This document shows, in pieces, positions 1-10,243 of a DNA stretch of 64,000 bases (its first letter is position 1; each line of letters starts with the position of its first letter). The stretch comes from Camelus bactrianus (taxonomy: Eukaryota; Chordata; Mammalia; Artiodactyla; Camelidae). Location of the stretch: assembly GCF_048773025.1 (NCBI RefSeq), contig NC_133544.1, positions 434,001 through 498,000 of the forward strand, written 5' to 3'. A program made the translations under genes and the position numbers. Below the pieces are notes generated by a model. It searched no databases and was not told the DNA's origin. It worked only from the letters and a program-made list of their open reading frames with translations.

Positions 1-1924
1 GCTCCCTTTCTCGTCCCCACTGCTGACCAGGCCATGCCTAGGACAGCACATGCCCTCTTCCCTCCTGCAGGCGTCCCTAGACCAGCTCATCTGGTCCTCT
101 GGTTCAAATGCCATTTACAGGCTGATGAGTCCCCAGAGAAGGGTCTAGCCCCGGCCCAGTGGGCTGAGCCGCACACCCACCCGCCTGTGCACCGACGCCA
201 GGCCAGAGCACACCACTTCCCGCCACGCTGCAGGGCGCCCTTCAGCCTGCCTCAGGAAGCCCTCCATGCTCACAGATGCTCGGGGCACACGCCTTCATGC
301 TGTCCTTGAAGTCCCTTTGCTCTCCCCCATGTCCAGTCTGTCCAAGCTCCATGGCCCTACACAGCCCCCTGCAAAAAGCCTAAGTGGGGCCCCTCACCTA
401 CCTGTCAGCCCCATGCCGCCCCTGCTCTCCACTCCACTCCTATGGCTGCATAGCGGGCCTCCCAAATCCCTGCCGCGAGCACTCCGGCGGCCCCCGCTTT
501 CTCAGACGGAGTCCCACCGTTCCTCTAAGGCCATCGTGTGTCCTGCCCACCCTCCCCACACCACTCCCCCCACTCCCAGAAAAGATCTGCCCAGGACGGT
601 GGCACTGGTCACGTCACTGGCAGGGGGAGGCAGCCAAGAGTCCAGAACCAGTGTTCTGAGACACTTAAAGCAAAGTTCTGGAAATTTCTTAAAGTTCCCA
701 GAAAAAATGGCCAGAGCAGTCATAAATAAACATGTTTTATTAGAGATACTTGACTTCAAGAGAAACAAAGCAGACACCCATGCAGGGTCAGACCACGTGC
801 ACGAGGGGACGATCTAGCCTGATTCCTACAAAAACAAAGTTTACCAATGCCTGCAAAACCCTGCTAAAGAAAAACACGGCCCAAGAATTTCATGTCTCCA
901 AAACTAGCAATGAGCATTCAAACAGATTCCACACATGCACAAAGTCAGGATTATCTCCTTGAGTCCTTCCTTACTGAATAAACTATATATGTACATATTT
1001 ATATATTTATTATAAGAAAAACAATTTCATCTTCAACAGCGTATATTGTGCATACTGAATACACACGAACGCGTGCATATATTCACACACATGCTCAATG
1101 TGATCGCATAGCCTACTGAAAATCAAAATTAATTATTTGAACAAAGACAAATATCCAACCAAGGCAAAAAAGGAAAGACTCCGACACAAAAGAAACAGCC
1201 ATTTAAAGTAACACTTAAGAGCCGCACCGCAGCGCATGCGGCGCCCGGAAGCAGGGGAGAACCGGCCCCGCTGCGCGGAGGCCCTGTCGGGCTGAGCCCG
1301 TTCTCGGCTCGGCTCGGCTCACCAGCCAGAAGGCAGGAGGGGCGCCAGGGCAAAGCCAGGCGGAGGGGGAGAGAGGCTCAGGTGTTGGGGGAGTCTGACA
1401 AGGGCCCCTGACGGCGGTGCAGACAGAGCCAGGGGACCAGTGCTGTCCCCAGGCCATCGCAGCTGAGCCTGAAGACGCAGCGGGGCGCCCTGGGCTGGGC
1501 TCGGGGAGCAGCGCACAGAAGTGCTGCAGGAGGCTCACGGCAGCGGGCTGCCCGGGGCAGCACCTGCCTGCGGGGGGCCAGCCACCCGAGGGCCACACAG
1601 CCAGCAGCCATGGGATGCAGGCCGCCCCACCCAGCGACAAGCGATGAGCGGGGAAGGGCGGAAAGGAGCCTCCTATGCGGAGGCAGAAATGTCCTGCGCT
1701 CAGGCACACCTCCCCACGCGGCAGTTTCCCCGATCTTCCCAGAATCTGTGCAGAAGCAAAGTGTAGACCTTTTTAATGGGAACTTGCACTGAGTTATGAA
1801 AGTAGAAAACCTGACCTGAGCCACGGGATCCAAAACGTGTGTAAAGGGGCCAGCGTCTCCCCAGCCCCGCCAGCACGGCCGAGCCGGCCGACAGAGAGAG
1901 AACAGCACCACGTGACCGCACTCA
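1..1924. other. D-J interval, no recognised gene
   Basis: No exon or recombination signal recognised. About 1,210-1,620 is GC- and CpG-rich; about 960-1,140 is AT-rich. A minus-strand AATAAA lies at 736-741, so an old minus-strand transcript end or processed pseudogene is possible, but no conserved protein is seen in any frame. Confidence 0.4.
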
Positions 1925-2275
1925 CAGGTGGGGTCTTTAAAAATGACACAGACGAGCTTATTTACAGAACAGAAGCCGACTCACAGGCATGGAACACGCA
2001 CTCACGGTTACCGGGGGAGGGGGTGGGGAGGGATAAACTGGGAGTTCGAGATTTGCAGATACTGACTACTAGGTATAAAACAGATAAACAAGTTTCTTCC
2101 GTAGAGCTCAGGGAACTTTATTTAGTATCTTCTAGTAACTTATACTGAAAAAGAATATGAAAAGGAATGCACGTATGTGTACGTGTGACTGAAGCACGAT
2201 GCTGGCACCAGAAATAATTGGCACAACACTGTAAACTGACTACACTTCAATTAAAGACAATTAATTTTTTTAAAA
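1925..2275 (+). mobile_element. L1 3'-end fragment
   Basis: Matches the 3' UTR of L1 copies elsewhere in the window (compare 7,500-7,850): same order of the 'acagactcacag' block, the G-rich 'gttaccaggg' block, 'ggataaactgggag' and the terminal 'cagaaat...cactgtaaactgact' stretch, ending in an A/T-rich tail. 5'-truncated and well diverged, so an old copy. Confidence 0.8.
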
Positions 2276-2276
2276 A

Positions 2277-3075
2277 GTATGACTATTATCAAAAAGACCA
2301 CAAGGAAGTGTTGGCGAGGACATGGAGAAAAGGGAGCCCTCGTGCACTGCTGGTGGGAATGCAAATTGGTGCAGCCGCTGTAGAAAACAGTACGGAGGTT
2401 CCTCAAAATACTAAACACAGAGCTGCCACATGATCCAGCCACCCCATTCCTGGGTATTCACCCGAAGAAAACAAAAACATTAATGTGAAAACATGCACGC
2501 ACCCCAGTGTTCACAGCAGCACTACTTACAACAGCCAAGACAGGGAAGCGACGCAAACGTCCAACAAGATGGCTGGATAGAGACGGCGTGGCGTGTACAC
2601 AAATGGAATACGATTCAGCCACAGAATAGGAATGCTCACCTGCTACGACAGCACGGATGGCCTTGGGCGTTATGCTAAGTGAAGTAAGTCAGACAGAGAA
2701 AGACCAACACCACACGATCTCACTCATACGTGGAATCTGAAAAACAACAAAACAAAAATGAACAAACAAAATGAAACAGAAACAGACTCCAATACAGAGA
2801 ACAAACAGGAGGTCGCCAGAGGTGGGGAGGGGCCAGACAGGTGAAGGGGAATTAGAGACACACCTCCAGCCGCACGACGAGTAGGCCACGGGGATGTGAC
2901 GCACAGCACGAGAAGCACGGGCAGGCACGTTGCAGCCACTTTGCCCCAGGACGGATGGCTCTGTGTCTAACGCGGTCATCATTTCTTAATGTGCATAAAC
3001 GTCGAATTCTTGTGCAGCACAGCTAACAGCGCGCCATCTGTCAGCGCTGCTTCAACAGTAAGTAAATGCACAAAT
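2277..3075 (+). mobile_element. L1 3'-end fragment
   Basis: Starts with the L1 ORF2 end ('actattatcaaaaagac', then 'tgctggtgggaatgcaaattgg'), continues through 'cccagtgttcacagcagcac', 'gaagtaagtcagacagagaaag' and the 3' UTR to a degraded terminus near 3,075. Lies directly against the preceding fragment. Many differences from the 7.1-7.9 kb copy indicate age. Confidence 0.8.
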
Positions 3076-3619
3076 AAGCCAGCGGTAGGTGACGGCAGGC
3101 CGAGCGGGAGGAAGTGACGGACGCCGCAGGGGCAACGGCGAGGCCCAGCAGCAGCACTGCAGGCAAACACGCTGTCTGAAAAGGAGGAGGTCTCCTTGGA
3201 GTTCTGTTTGCCAGGACCAGCCCGGAGCCAGAATGAAGGCAGTCGCTCGGGAAGCCCTTCCGTGTTGAGGTGGTTCAGAGAAGCAGGCGGCACAGGGCCA
3301 GGTAGGGACGCAGACACACCGCACTGCCACTGGATGTGCTCTGTCTTTGCGGCAGGGAGAATCCGAAAGCCTTCGGAGTCACGAAGCTTCCGAGGCTGCT
3401 CCTCTTCCCGTCCCAAGGAATCGCCTACAAATAGCAAATCCCGAGGGTTTTGTTCAAGAAACAATGAGTCATAAATCTGAACCAGAGCAGAATTGATTAA
3501 AAAAAAAAACAGCAACAAATGCACCCACAGATGAACACTCACCAGAAACATACAAGCGAAGGATGAGAGGAGAGCTTCGCCTGCACGGGTTGAGAAAATA
3601 ACAATAATGATAATGAAGC
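3076..3619. other. Non-genic spacer
   Basis: Unique-looking sequence between an L1 fragment and an LTR. Open frames on both strands lack any recognised domain. An A-rich run at about 3,498-3,509 may be an old retroposon tail. Confidence 0.3.
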
Positions 3620-4018
3620 AATTGGATTCACAAAGGAAATCACAGCTCCCAAGTGCAAGGGCGTGGAGAAGAGACGGCTGCTAACAGGAGGAGGTGGAGG
3701 GCAGCCTGGCCAAACTGCCGACCGCTAGCACGGAGCCCCCAGACCAGCTGGAACCACAAGGTTGATGATGCCCGAAGCTTCACCTGGATGCCAACCAATC
3801 CGAGAACTGTGCACCAGCGGATCAGACGCGCCGCAGCACCCCCCCCCCCCGACAAGGCCTTCAACACCCCTTCCCTGAAAGCCCTCGGGGAGTTCGGGCT
3901 TTGAGCACGAGCGGCCTGCTCTCCTAGCTGGGCGCCTGCCTTTCCTTCACCACCACCGGCGTCAGTAGATTGCCTTTACTGCATGCGGACGAGCAGACCC
4001 GAGTCTGGTTCAGTAACA
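3620..4018 (+). mobile_element. Solitary ERV1-like LTR (3' part)
   Basis: Fossil. The 3' half has a class I (gammaretrovirus-like) LTR layout: 'ccctcggggagttcgggctt' U3/R block, 'cctttccttcaccaccacc', and a terminal 'gagcagacccgagt...cagtaaca' ending in CA at 4,018. No internal gag, pol or env follows. The 5' edge is uncertain. A diverged relative of its U3/R block lies at about 6.0 kb. Confidence 0.5.
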
Positions 4019-4161
4019 CGCGGGGTCACATGGGGTCAAAGTCCCTGGGAGACAAGGAAGTCCCCGGCGTCCAGACTTGGTGTGGGAATCATTCCATAAC
4101 GTGTGCAAATGTCAATTCACTGTCTAACACAGCTGAAGATGCTGCCAGTGGGCGCAGCCGG

Positions 4162-4796
4162 AGTTCCAGGCCCTTGTCCCGTCCCAGAAAGAGCTCAGAG
4201 ACAAGACACAGGGGTTAAAAAAGTAAAGTGAGGATTTATTAAAGGGGGGATGGTACATTCTCAAGGCGAGAGCGGGCAGGCTCAGGGGAGCGGCTGCCCT
4301 GAGTTTCTTTGGCAACTTAGCTACACGGGGTGTAAAAATGAATGGGTGGAATATTCACTGGGGAGGGCAGGGCTTGGAGTCGTATTCCCTGATTATCATC
4401 CCAACTCCCCCTTCCCAAAGGGAGGAGGGATTTTTGTCCTCACTTAGTCTGGATCAGAAGTGTCACAGCGTCTGGGCTTGATGGCTACTTCTGATCCCCA
4501 AGGCTGATTTTATTGAAATGAGGGCATAGTGAGCAAAAGGTCACATTCCGACACTGGAGATTCCTGCCTTTCCTCACCTTTCTTTGTTCTTCTCCAGGCC
4601 ACTTGTCACCCCAGAAAGCATGATCCCTTATCAGCCCAAAGGCTCCTGCTTTTCCTTCTCTGCCCAGGGACCCCTGCTGCTCACATGATGTGTGGTTCCC
4701 TGCATTTGGCCCGTGCCCCTCCTTTCTGCCCAGTTCCTGCCGTTTGGTCTGCGTCCCCCTTCTCTGCTCACATCTAGCTGTCTGCCTGCTCTAACA
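4162..4796 (-). mobile_element. Solitary LTR, class II-like, copy A
   Basis: Fossil, minus orientation. Read on the minus strand it begins TGTTAGAGCAGGCAG at 4,796 and has a poly(A) signal (TTTAATAAATCC, near 4,230-4,245) followed by a short T-rich R/U5. No internal coding region is attached. A near-identical copy lies at 43,136-43,769. The class is inferred from general layout and not certain. No clear target-site duplication is seen. Confidence 0.65.
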
Positions 4797-4962
4797 AAAC
4801 TAACAGAATCCTGTGCAGCAACTTTATTTCAATAAAGAAATAAATGGGCCAAAAGCAGCTGACACTGGGCAGAGGCCTCACGGGAGGAAGTGACAGATGA
4901 TATGGAACAGTGGGTCCCGGGCGTCATGTTCTGGGTGGATTTTCTCTGGCTCCCGTGTTCCC

Positions 4963-5523
4963 TGTCAGGATGTGGATATAACTGACCAAGCGCACCCCTT
5001 GAAAAACCAAGTACCCAGACAGCCGTCTTCTGCAGAGAGAAAGGCTTTATTGCCGGGCAGCCAAGAAAGGAGACGGTGGACAATGCTCAGAAGTAGGAGC
5101 AGGGCCGGGGGAGGGGGTTGTGCTGGGAATCGATTGGTGGAAAGTTAAGGTACATTTCAAGAGTTCTGTGCACAGATACAGCTGCTCATGCCCTGCATGG
5201 GCCGTGTGTGCATTCTGGGGGAGTTCTGTGTGTTGCACACAGCGGATTTTCAGCCTCTGACGTCCAAAGTTCACTATCAATCATCCTAGTCCCTCAGGGT
5301 GCTGTGAGGAAGGGGCTGATCTGTCCACACGTTGTTTCCAGACCTGAGGTGTTCTGCAAAGCAAACCTGGGGTCTCTGTTAATCACCTTGTTTCCCCCCC
5401 AAGGGACTTGAGTGTGCAAGTTGCGGGGTGTGGTTTGACACCCACTCCCCCTAAACTGAGTTCCTCTGCCAAGCTTGTGACTAATCTCTCTCTCCAAAAC
5501 TTTATTCCCTTTCTTGTCCGACA
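4963..5523 (-). mobile_element. Solitary LTR-like element
   Basis: Fossil, minus orientation. On the minus strand it runs from TGTCGGACAAG (5,523) to CATCCTGACA (4,963), giving TG...CA termini about 560 bp apart, with AATAAA signals including one near 5,044-5,049. No internal region and no convincing target-site duplication. The family was not recognised. Confidence 0.45.
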
Positions 5524-5699
5524 CCTGTTACCATTAAGATTGAGGGTATCAAAGGAAACAGAGGATTTAAACCAAGCAGGACCCTGTGGGGCCTCTGGGT
5601 ACAAAAGCCTTTCCATGTCCCCCGCTTCTCATTTGCAGGAAAAAGGCTTCAGACTCCTAGACCTTCCCTGAGTTCCTAACCAGGGAAGTGAGGGAATGC

Positions 5700-6144
5700 A
5701 GAAATGAAGGAGGAGTCAAGAAACAGCAGAGCAGCAATTAAGCAGGGTCCTGGTTTCTCCTCAAGGGAGACACATGACAATGTACCTTTGAGTTCTTCTG
5801 CAGGAACTCAGTCCCACCGCCCAAGGTGGAGGATGGTAACTTTGCACCGAGCACCAGCTCTGGACCCCAGACTGGCTGGAACCAGAAGCCTGATGAGTGA
5901 GACCCCTGGAAGACCACCCTGGCACCCCCAGCACCCGGTCAGGGGAAGGGCACACACCCTGCAGGCCAGCCCTCCATCTTCCCATAAAACTCTCCGCTGA
6001 AGCCCATCGGGGAGTTTGGACTTTCCAAAGGCACCCGTCCCCCTCGCTCGGCCCTGTAGTAACCCTTCCTCTGCTCCAGACCCTGACATTTCAGTTTGTC
6101 TGGACTCACTGTGCGTGGGGCACACAAACTTGGGTTTGACGACA
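5700..6144 (+). mobile_element. Solitary ERV1-like LTR
   Basis: Fossil. Contains 'cataaaactctccgctgaag', then 'cccatcggggagtttggact', a relative of the block in the 3.6-4.0 kb LTR, and a pyrimidine-rich end terminating near 'tttgacgaca' at 6,144. The 5' edge is not defined. Looks like a diverged class I LTR without internal sequence. Confidence 0.4.
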
Positions 6145-6925
6145 GATTCGTGGAGAGTATTGCTTTATTTCAAGACGGAGTTTTTGAATTCCACTTTAAA
6201 ATATTTTTTCTCGTCCATTACTTTTGGTAGCTGATTTTGGAAAGAATTAATTTAGGCAGCATTCAAAACTACAAGTCATCAACAAGGTGGAAGTCAGGCT
6301 GGCCTTTGACTTCTTACCAGGTACATTTAACACCAGCGGACAGTGACCAGTGCCCACAGGACCTTCCAGGGAAGACATGAGGCCCCTGGGAGCTGCCATG
6401 CACCAGTCTGTCCTCCGAGAATAAAGGCTACTGGACCAGGGGATGCAAACTAAGTGTCCATCGGTGGGTGAATGGATGCAGAATGCGTGGTATCTATATG
6501 CAGTGGAATATTACTCAGCCATGAGAAAGGAAGAAATCCTGCCATTGGCGACAACACCGGTGGACCCTGAAGGCACTATGCCAACTGAGATGAGTCAGGC
6601 AGAGAAAGACAGATGTGGGGCCATCTCACAAATGCATGGAATCTAAAAAAGCTGAATTTGCAGAAACAGAATAGAAAGGGGGTTGGGAGGTGGGCAAAAT
6701 GGGGAGATGCTATTTAAGGTACACACCTGCATCTTAAATTCTGGGAATCTCAGACACAGCACAAAGATTATAGGCAACAGTGATGTGTGTATTATAGACT
6801 TGAGTTATGCTAGGTCTTAACTGTTCCCATCATAAAAAAAAGCAATGATGATTATGTGAGGTGATAGACGTGTCAGCTAAAACCACAGTGGTCATCATTC
6901 TGCAATATATAAATGCACCAGACTA

Positions 6926-7060
6926 GGGGAGGGTGTAGCTCAGTGGTAGAGCGTGTGCTTAACATGCACAAGATCCTGGGTCAATACCCTGTACCTCCGT
7001 TAAAATAAGTAAACCTAGTTACCTCCCTCCACAAAAACAAACAAATAAATAAATAAAAAT
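6926..7060 (+). mobile_element. Camelid tRNA-derived SINE (Vic-1 type)
   Basis: Begins 'ggggagggtgtagctcagtg' with an A box (tagctcagtggtagagcg) and a B-box-like 'gggtcaataccc', then 'ctgtacctccgttaaaataa' and a tail ending in (AAAT)n. This matches the camelid-specific tRNA-derived SINE described from alpaca. Flanked by 10-bp duplications AAATG(C/T)ACCA at 6,911-6,920 and 7,061-7,070 (one mismatch). It is a SINE, not a functional tRNA gene, and supports a camelid source. Confidence 0.85.
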
Positions 7061-7146
7061 AAATGTACCAAATCAACAAGTGTGCTCCTTAAACTTTACA
7101 TAATATTGTAAAGTCAATTATATCTCAATAAAAACGAAGTGTTTTA

Positions 7147-7854
7147 CTGCTGTGAGAATGTAGTTTGGTGCAGCCATTATGGAAAAGACTATGGAGATTC
7201 CTCAAAAATCTTAAAACAGACTTACCCTGTGATCCAGTGATCCCACTCCTGGGCACATATCCAGAGGGAACTAATTTGAAAAGATACATGCACCCCAATG
7301 TTCATAGCAGCACTGTTTACAACAGCTAAGACATGGAAGCCACCTAAATGTCCATGGTGTATATAGACAATGGAATACTACTCAGCCATAAAAAAGAATA
7401 AAATAATGCCATTTGCAGCAACATGGATGCTCCTAGAGAATGTCATTCTAAGTGAAGTAAGCCAGAAAGAGAAAGAAAAATACCATATGAGATCGCTCAT
7501 ATGTGAAATCTTAAAAAAAAAGAAAAAAAGAGGACACTGTGAACTCATCTACAAAGCAGAAACAGACTCGCAGACATTATCAATCTTATGGTTACCAGGG
7601 TTGGGAGGGGATAAATTTGGGAGTTTGAGATTTGCAAGTGTTAGCCACTATATACAAAAATAGATTTAAAAAACAAGTATCTTCTGTAGAGCACAGGGAA
7701 CTATATTGAATATCTTGTAATAACCTTTAATGAAAAAGAATATATGTATGTATGTATGTATATGTGTGACTGGGACGTTGTGCTGTACACCAGAAATTGA
7801 TACACTGTAACTGACTGTACTTCAATAAAAAATAATAATAATAAATTTTTTAGA
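7147..7854 (+). mobile_element. L1 3' end, inner element of a nest
   Basis: 5'-truncated L1 running from 'ctgctgtgagaatgtagttt' through the 'catagcagcactgtttac' ORF2 end and the full 3' UTR to 'caataaaaaataataataa'. Flanked by a 16-bp duplication AAAAC(G/A)AAGTGTTTTA (7,131-7,146 and 7,855-7,870, one mismatch), so it inserted into the 3' tail of the outer L1. A (TATG)n tract lies near 7,741-7,763. Confidence 0.85.
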
Positions 7855-7890
7855 AAAACAAAGTGTTTTATAAAAAATAATAAAGGCTAC

Positions 7891-8769
7891 CGAAAACAGT
7901 TTGAACATGCAAGAATACAGGAAATATGTTTCCATAACCCCCAACATGGTGCACCTGCTACTGGAAAGCTTCAGCTACCAACGTGCCAGGGAGGCGGGGC
8001 CAACGTGCCAGGGAGGCTGGGGCCAAAGGGCAGCCGTGGATGCTCAGCGCACTTAACTCCCTACAGAGCAGAAGCTTCATAACTGCCCAAAGCTGGGAGG
8101 AGGGCAGCAAACGTGGGAGTCAGAGCACTGTGAACTGCTGCCTCCTGCTAGCAGCTGGGTGTCCAAGCACGTCAGTAAGGCCAAGCCAAGGACTGGGAGC
8201 TCAGCGAGCGAGACCACACAGCAAACACGAAGAACTTGACTCCAGAGGCCAGCGTCTACAGTGGGAGGGAAGGAGGACAGGGGAAGAGGGGCCCACCTGC
8301 TTCACGCGTGTTCCAGAGAGGGCCACGCGTGTGGGTGAAGAGGCAGCACAGAGGATGTCAGGGACACCCTTGTGGTAAAGGTGACCACTGCACACACAGC
8401 AGCAAAGAAAGACACCTTGAAATGAAAACCTGCTTCTGCAAGTTTAAAAAATAGGGAAGTGCGGCATAAAACGGTAAAACAGGATTGATGCCAAATGTAT
8501 CCACCTGTCTTACCAATAAGTGTGAGCAGTCTTAACATGCCTGCTAAAAGGAACAGCCTTTCAGACTGGATCACAAAACAACAGCCAACTCTCCCAGCAC
8601 GTGAGAGCTTCATGCATCACACATCACACGAGAAGCGCTGGCAGACCTGAGTCGAGGAGTGCCAGGAGATCCAGCCGCTTCCTCTGCGATACAATGTGAA
8701 GCTCTGTGTCCCCGGCAGACGCCTCTCTTAGATCGGCCTCCCGTCCCCTTGGGGAAGGAAGGCTGTTAG
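7891..8769. other. Non-genic spacer
   Basis: No gene recognised. A short direct repeat of about 25 bp ('ccaacgtgccagggaggc') occurs twice at 7,978-8,024. ORFs here lack domain similarity. Confidence 0.35.
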
Positions 8770-8925
8770 CAGGTGCCAAGTGCCTTTCGCACCAGGTCCT
8801 TCACTTCCTTTATCTCTTAATTCTGCGAGACTGTGGCAAGCAAGACGCTGTTACCCACATTTTTACAGCTGAGGGAATCTGATGCTCAGAGCATTTAAGT
8901 GGTTTTTCAACGTAACACTGACATC
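8770..8925 (+). mobile_element. MIR SINE fragment
   Basis: Contains the MIR core order: 'ctttatctcttaattctgcg', 'gttacccacatttttacagc', 'tgagggaatctgatgctcag', 'agcatttaagtggttttt'. Diverged, as expected for a pan-mammalian repeat. Confidence 0.7.
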
Positions 8926-9404
8926 AACGTGGGAGACTCACCTAGGGAGCCCCGATCCTTCCCTGCTCCAAGGCGGGTGGGTGGGGTCCACCTACTGCAG
9001 GGGCCACTGGGAGCTGGCGTGGCCCGGCGCAGATACAGCATCGCCAGCAGAAAAGCGATTCACCACAGGGGGCTCATTGCAGTGGGCCAAGGACTGTGGG
9101 GCAGCGCGTCTGGATGGGAAGGCCAGCGCGTGTCAAGTCTTCAGAGGGGGTTCTTCACGTTCTGGAAGCTGGGGGAACCGTACTTCCTGCTTCTGTCCAT
9201 CCCAAGGCTTCACCCGTGGAACATCTACGAAGTCCAGCGCTGTGTGGGTGGCCAGCCAGGACAGTGGTCACCGGGAGCCTTCCAAGAACTCTGAGGGCAC
9301 TTGGCGCTTCTCCCTTCCCTTTCACCACAGGCTGGAAACTCATGACATGGAGAAAAGCTGGCAAGCTGCCTCAAAATGCAGAGCGCTTGGTGATACAAAC
9401 AAAT
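8926..9404. other. Non-genic spacer
   Basis: Three overlapping plus-strand ORFs (up to 174 codons) occur but have no recognisable family and mutually exclusive frames. Treated as non-coding. Confidence 0.35.
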
Positions 9405-9493
9405 GAGTGAAAATAAATTGTGCAAATAAATGTGCACAAATAAATGCATGTAAATAAATGTGTGCAAATAAACGTATGCAAATGTATGTGTGC
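9405..9493. repeat. Minisatellite, AAATAAATGTGTGC-like units
   Basis: About five or six imperfect 14-16 bp units of the form 'aaataaatgtgtgc'. One diverged unit contains ATGCAAAT (about 9,475-9,482), an exact octamer (POU factor) site in reverse orientation. Confidence 0.75.
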
Positions 9494-9666
9494 AGCAATG
9501 ATGGGGCCGTCTGTCCGGTGCCTCTCCCTGTCCTGTATGATGTGGGTGAATGCCCAGCGCTCTTGCCCTGCCTACGGCTGTGGCTCCCCTCCCTGGGGAC
9601 TGTCAGCCAAGCATTGACCTTGGCCTGATTTACTGTAACCCTAGGGCAAAGGAGGGGTGAAGGAGA

Positions 9667-10243
9667 TGTCATGGTCTCCTGATCACTGAGGTTCTGTTGA
9701 ACATCCAGGTCATTATCCTGAAGGTGTCGTGAGGAAGAACAAGTTGGGCCCCATGTTAGATCTGCTGTCTTGGCTCTCACCCTCTGCTCTGCTTCCTATG
9801 CTCAGTCAGACTGGTTCTGCACCTCTTGTGAAAGAATATTGCCTGGAGCCTGAAGTAGACGGGACAGGCCATTCTCAAGGCTCTGACTTCTAAGAGTATA
9901 ACCCTTTCCATCCATATAAAGACAGCAAGTTGCAGAAAAGAAAGTAACATTTGTCTTGTTGGAAGTTTGTAGGGACACCGTGACCTGACCCACGTGGACG
10001 GCTGCAAGAACAAAGGGTTCAGACACCAAGAAGTTTGCAACAACCAACCACAGCCCCTCCCTTTTTTAGTATAAGAGGAGCCTAAATTCTGACTCAAGGA
10101 AGATGGTTCTCTGGGACATGAGTCACCCATCTTCTCGCTCTGCCAGCTTTCCACATAAAGTCTCTCTTCCTTGCCCCAACACCTCGCCTCTTGATTTATT
10201 GGCCTGTCGCGCAGCGAGCAGAACGAGTCTGGACTTGGTAACA
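9667..10243 (+). mobile_element. Solitary ERV1 (gammaretrovirus-like) LTR
   Basis: Fossil, about 577 bp, apparently complete from TGTCATGG to the terminal TTGGTAACA. Contains a TATA-like 'agtataagagg' (about 10,069), ATAAAG ahead of 'tctctcttccttgcc', and the typical U5 end with 'ttgatttattggcctgtcgc' and 'gcagcgagcagaacgag'. Flanks AGGAGA and AGGGGA may be an imperfect target-site duplication. No internal region, so a solo LTR from LTR-LTR recombination. Confidence 0.8.

Larger units (their letters stand above)
6432..7879 (+). mobile_element. L1 3' end, outer element of a nest
   Basis: An L1 3' fragment flanked by an exact 12-bp target-site duplication AATAAAGGCTAC (6,420-6,431 and 7,879-7,890; the last A of the tail is shared). 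Its body is split by a Vic-1-type SINE (6,926-7,060) and a second L1 (7,147-7,854). Visible L1 landmarks: 'gtatctatatgcagtggaat', 'gagatgagtcaggcagagaa' and the 3' 'tcaattatatctcaataaaa'. Confidence 0.85.

Noticed and set aside
6926-7000. tRNA-Ala-like gene with A and B boxes
   Set aside because: It is the head of a tRNA-derived SINE with target-site duplications; the cloverleaf is degenerate and the tail is a SINE tail.
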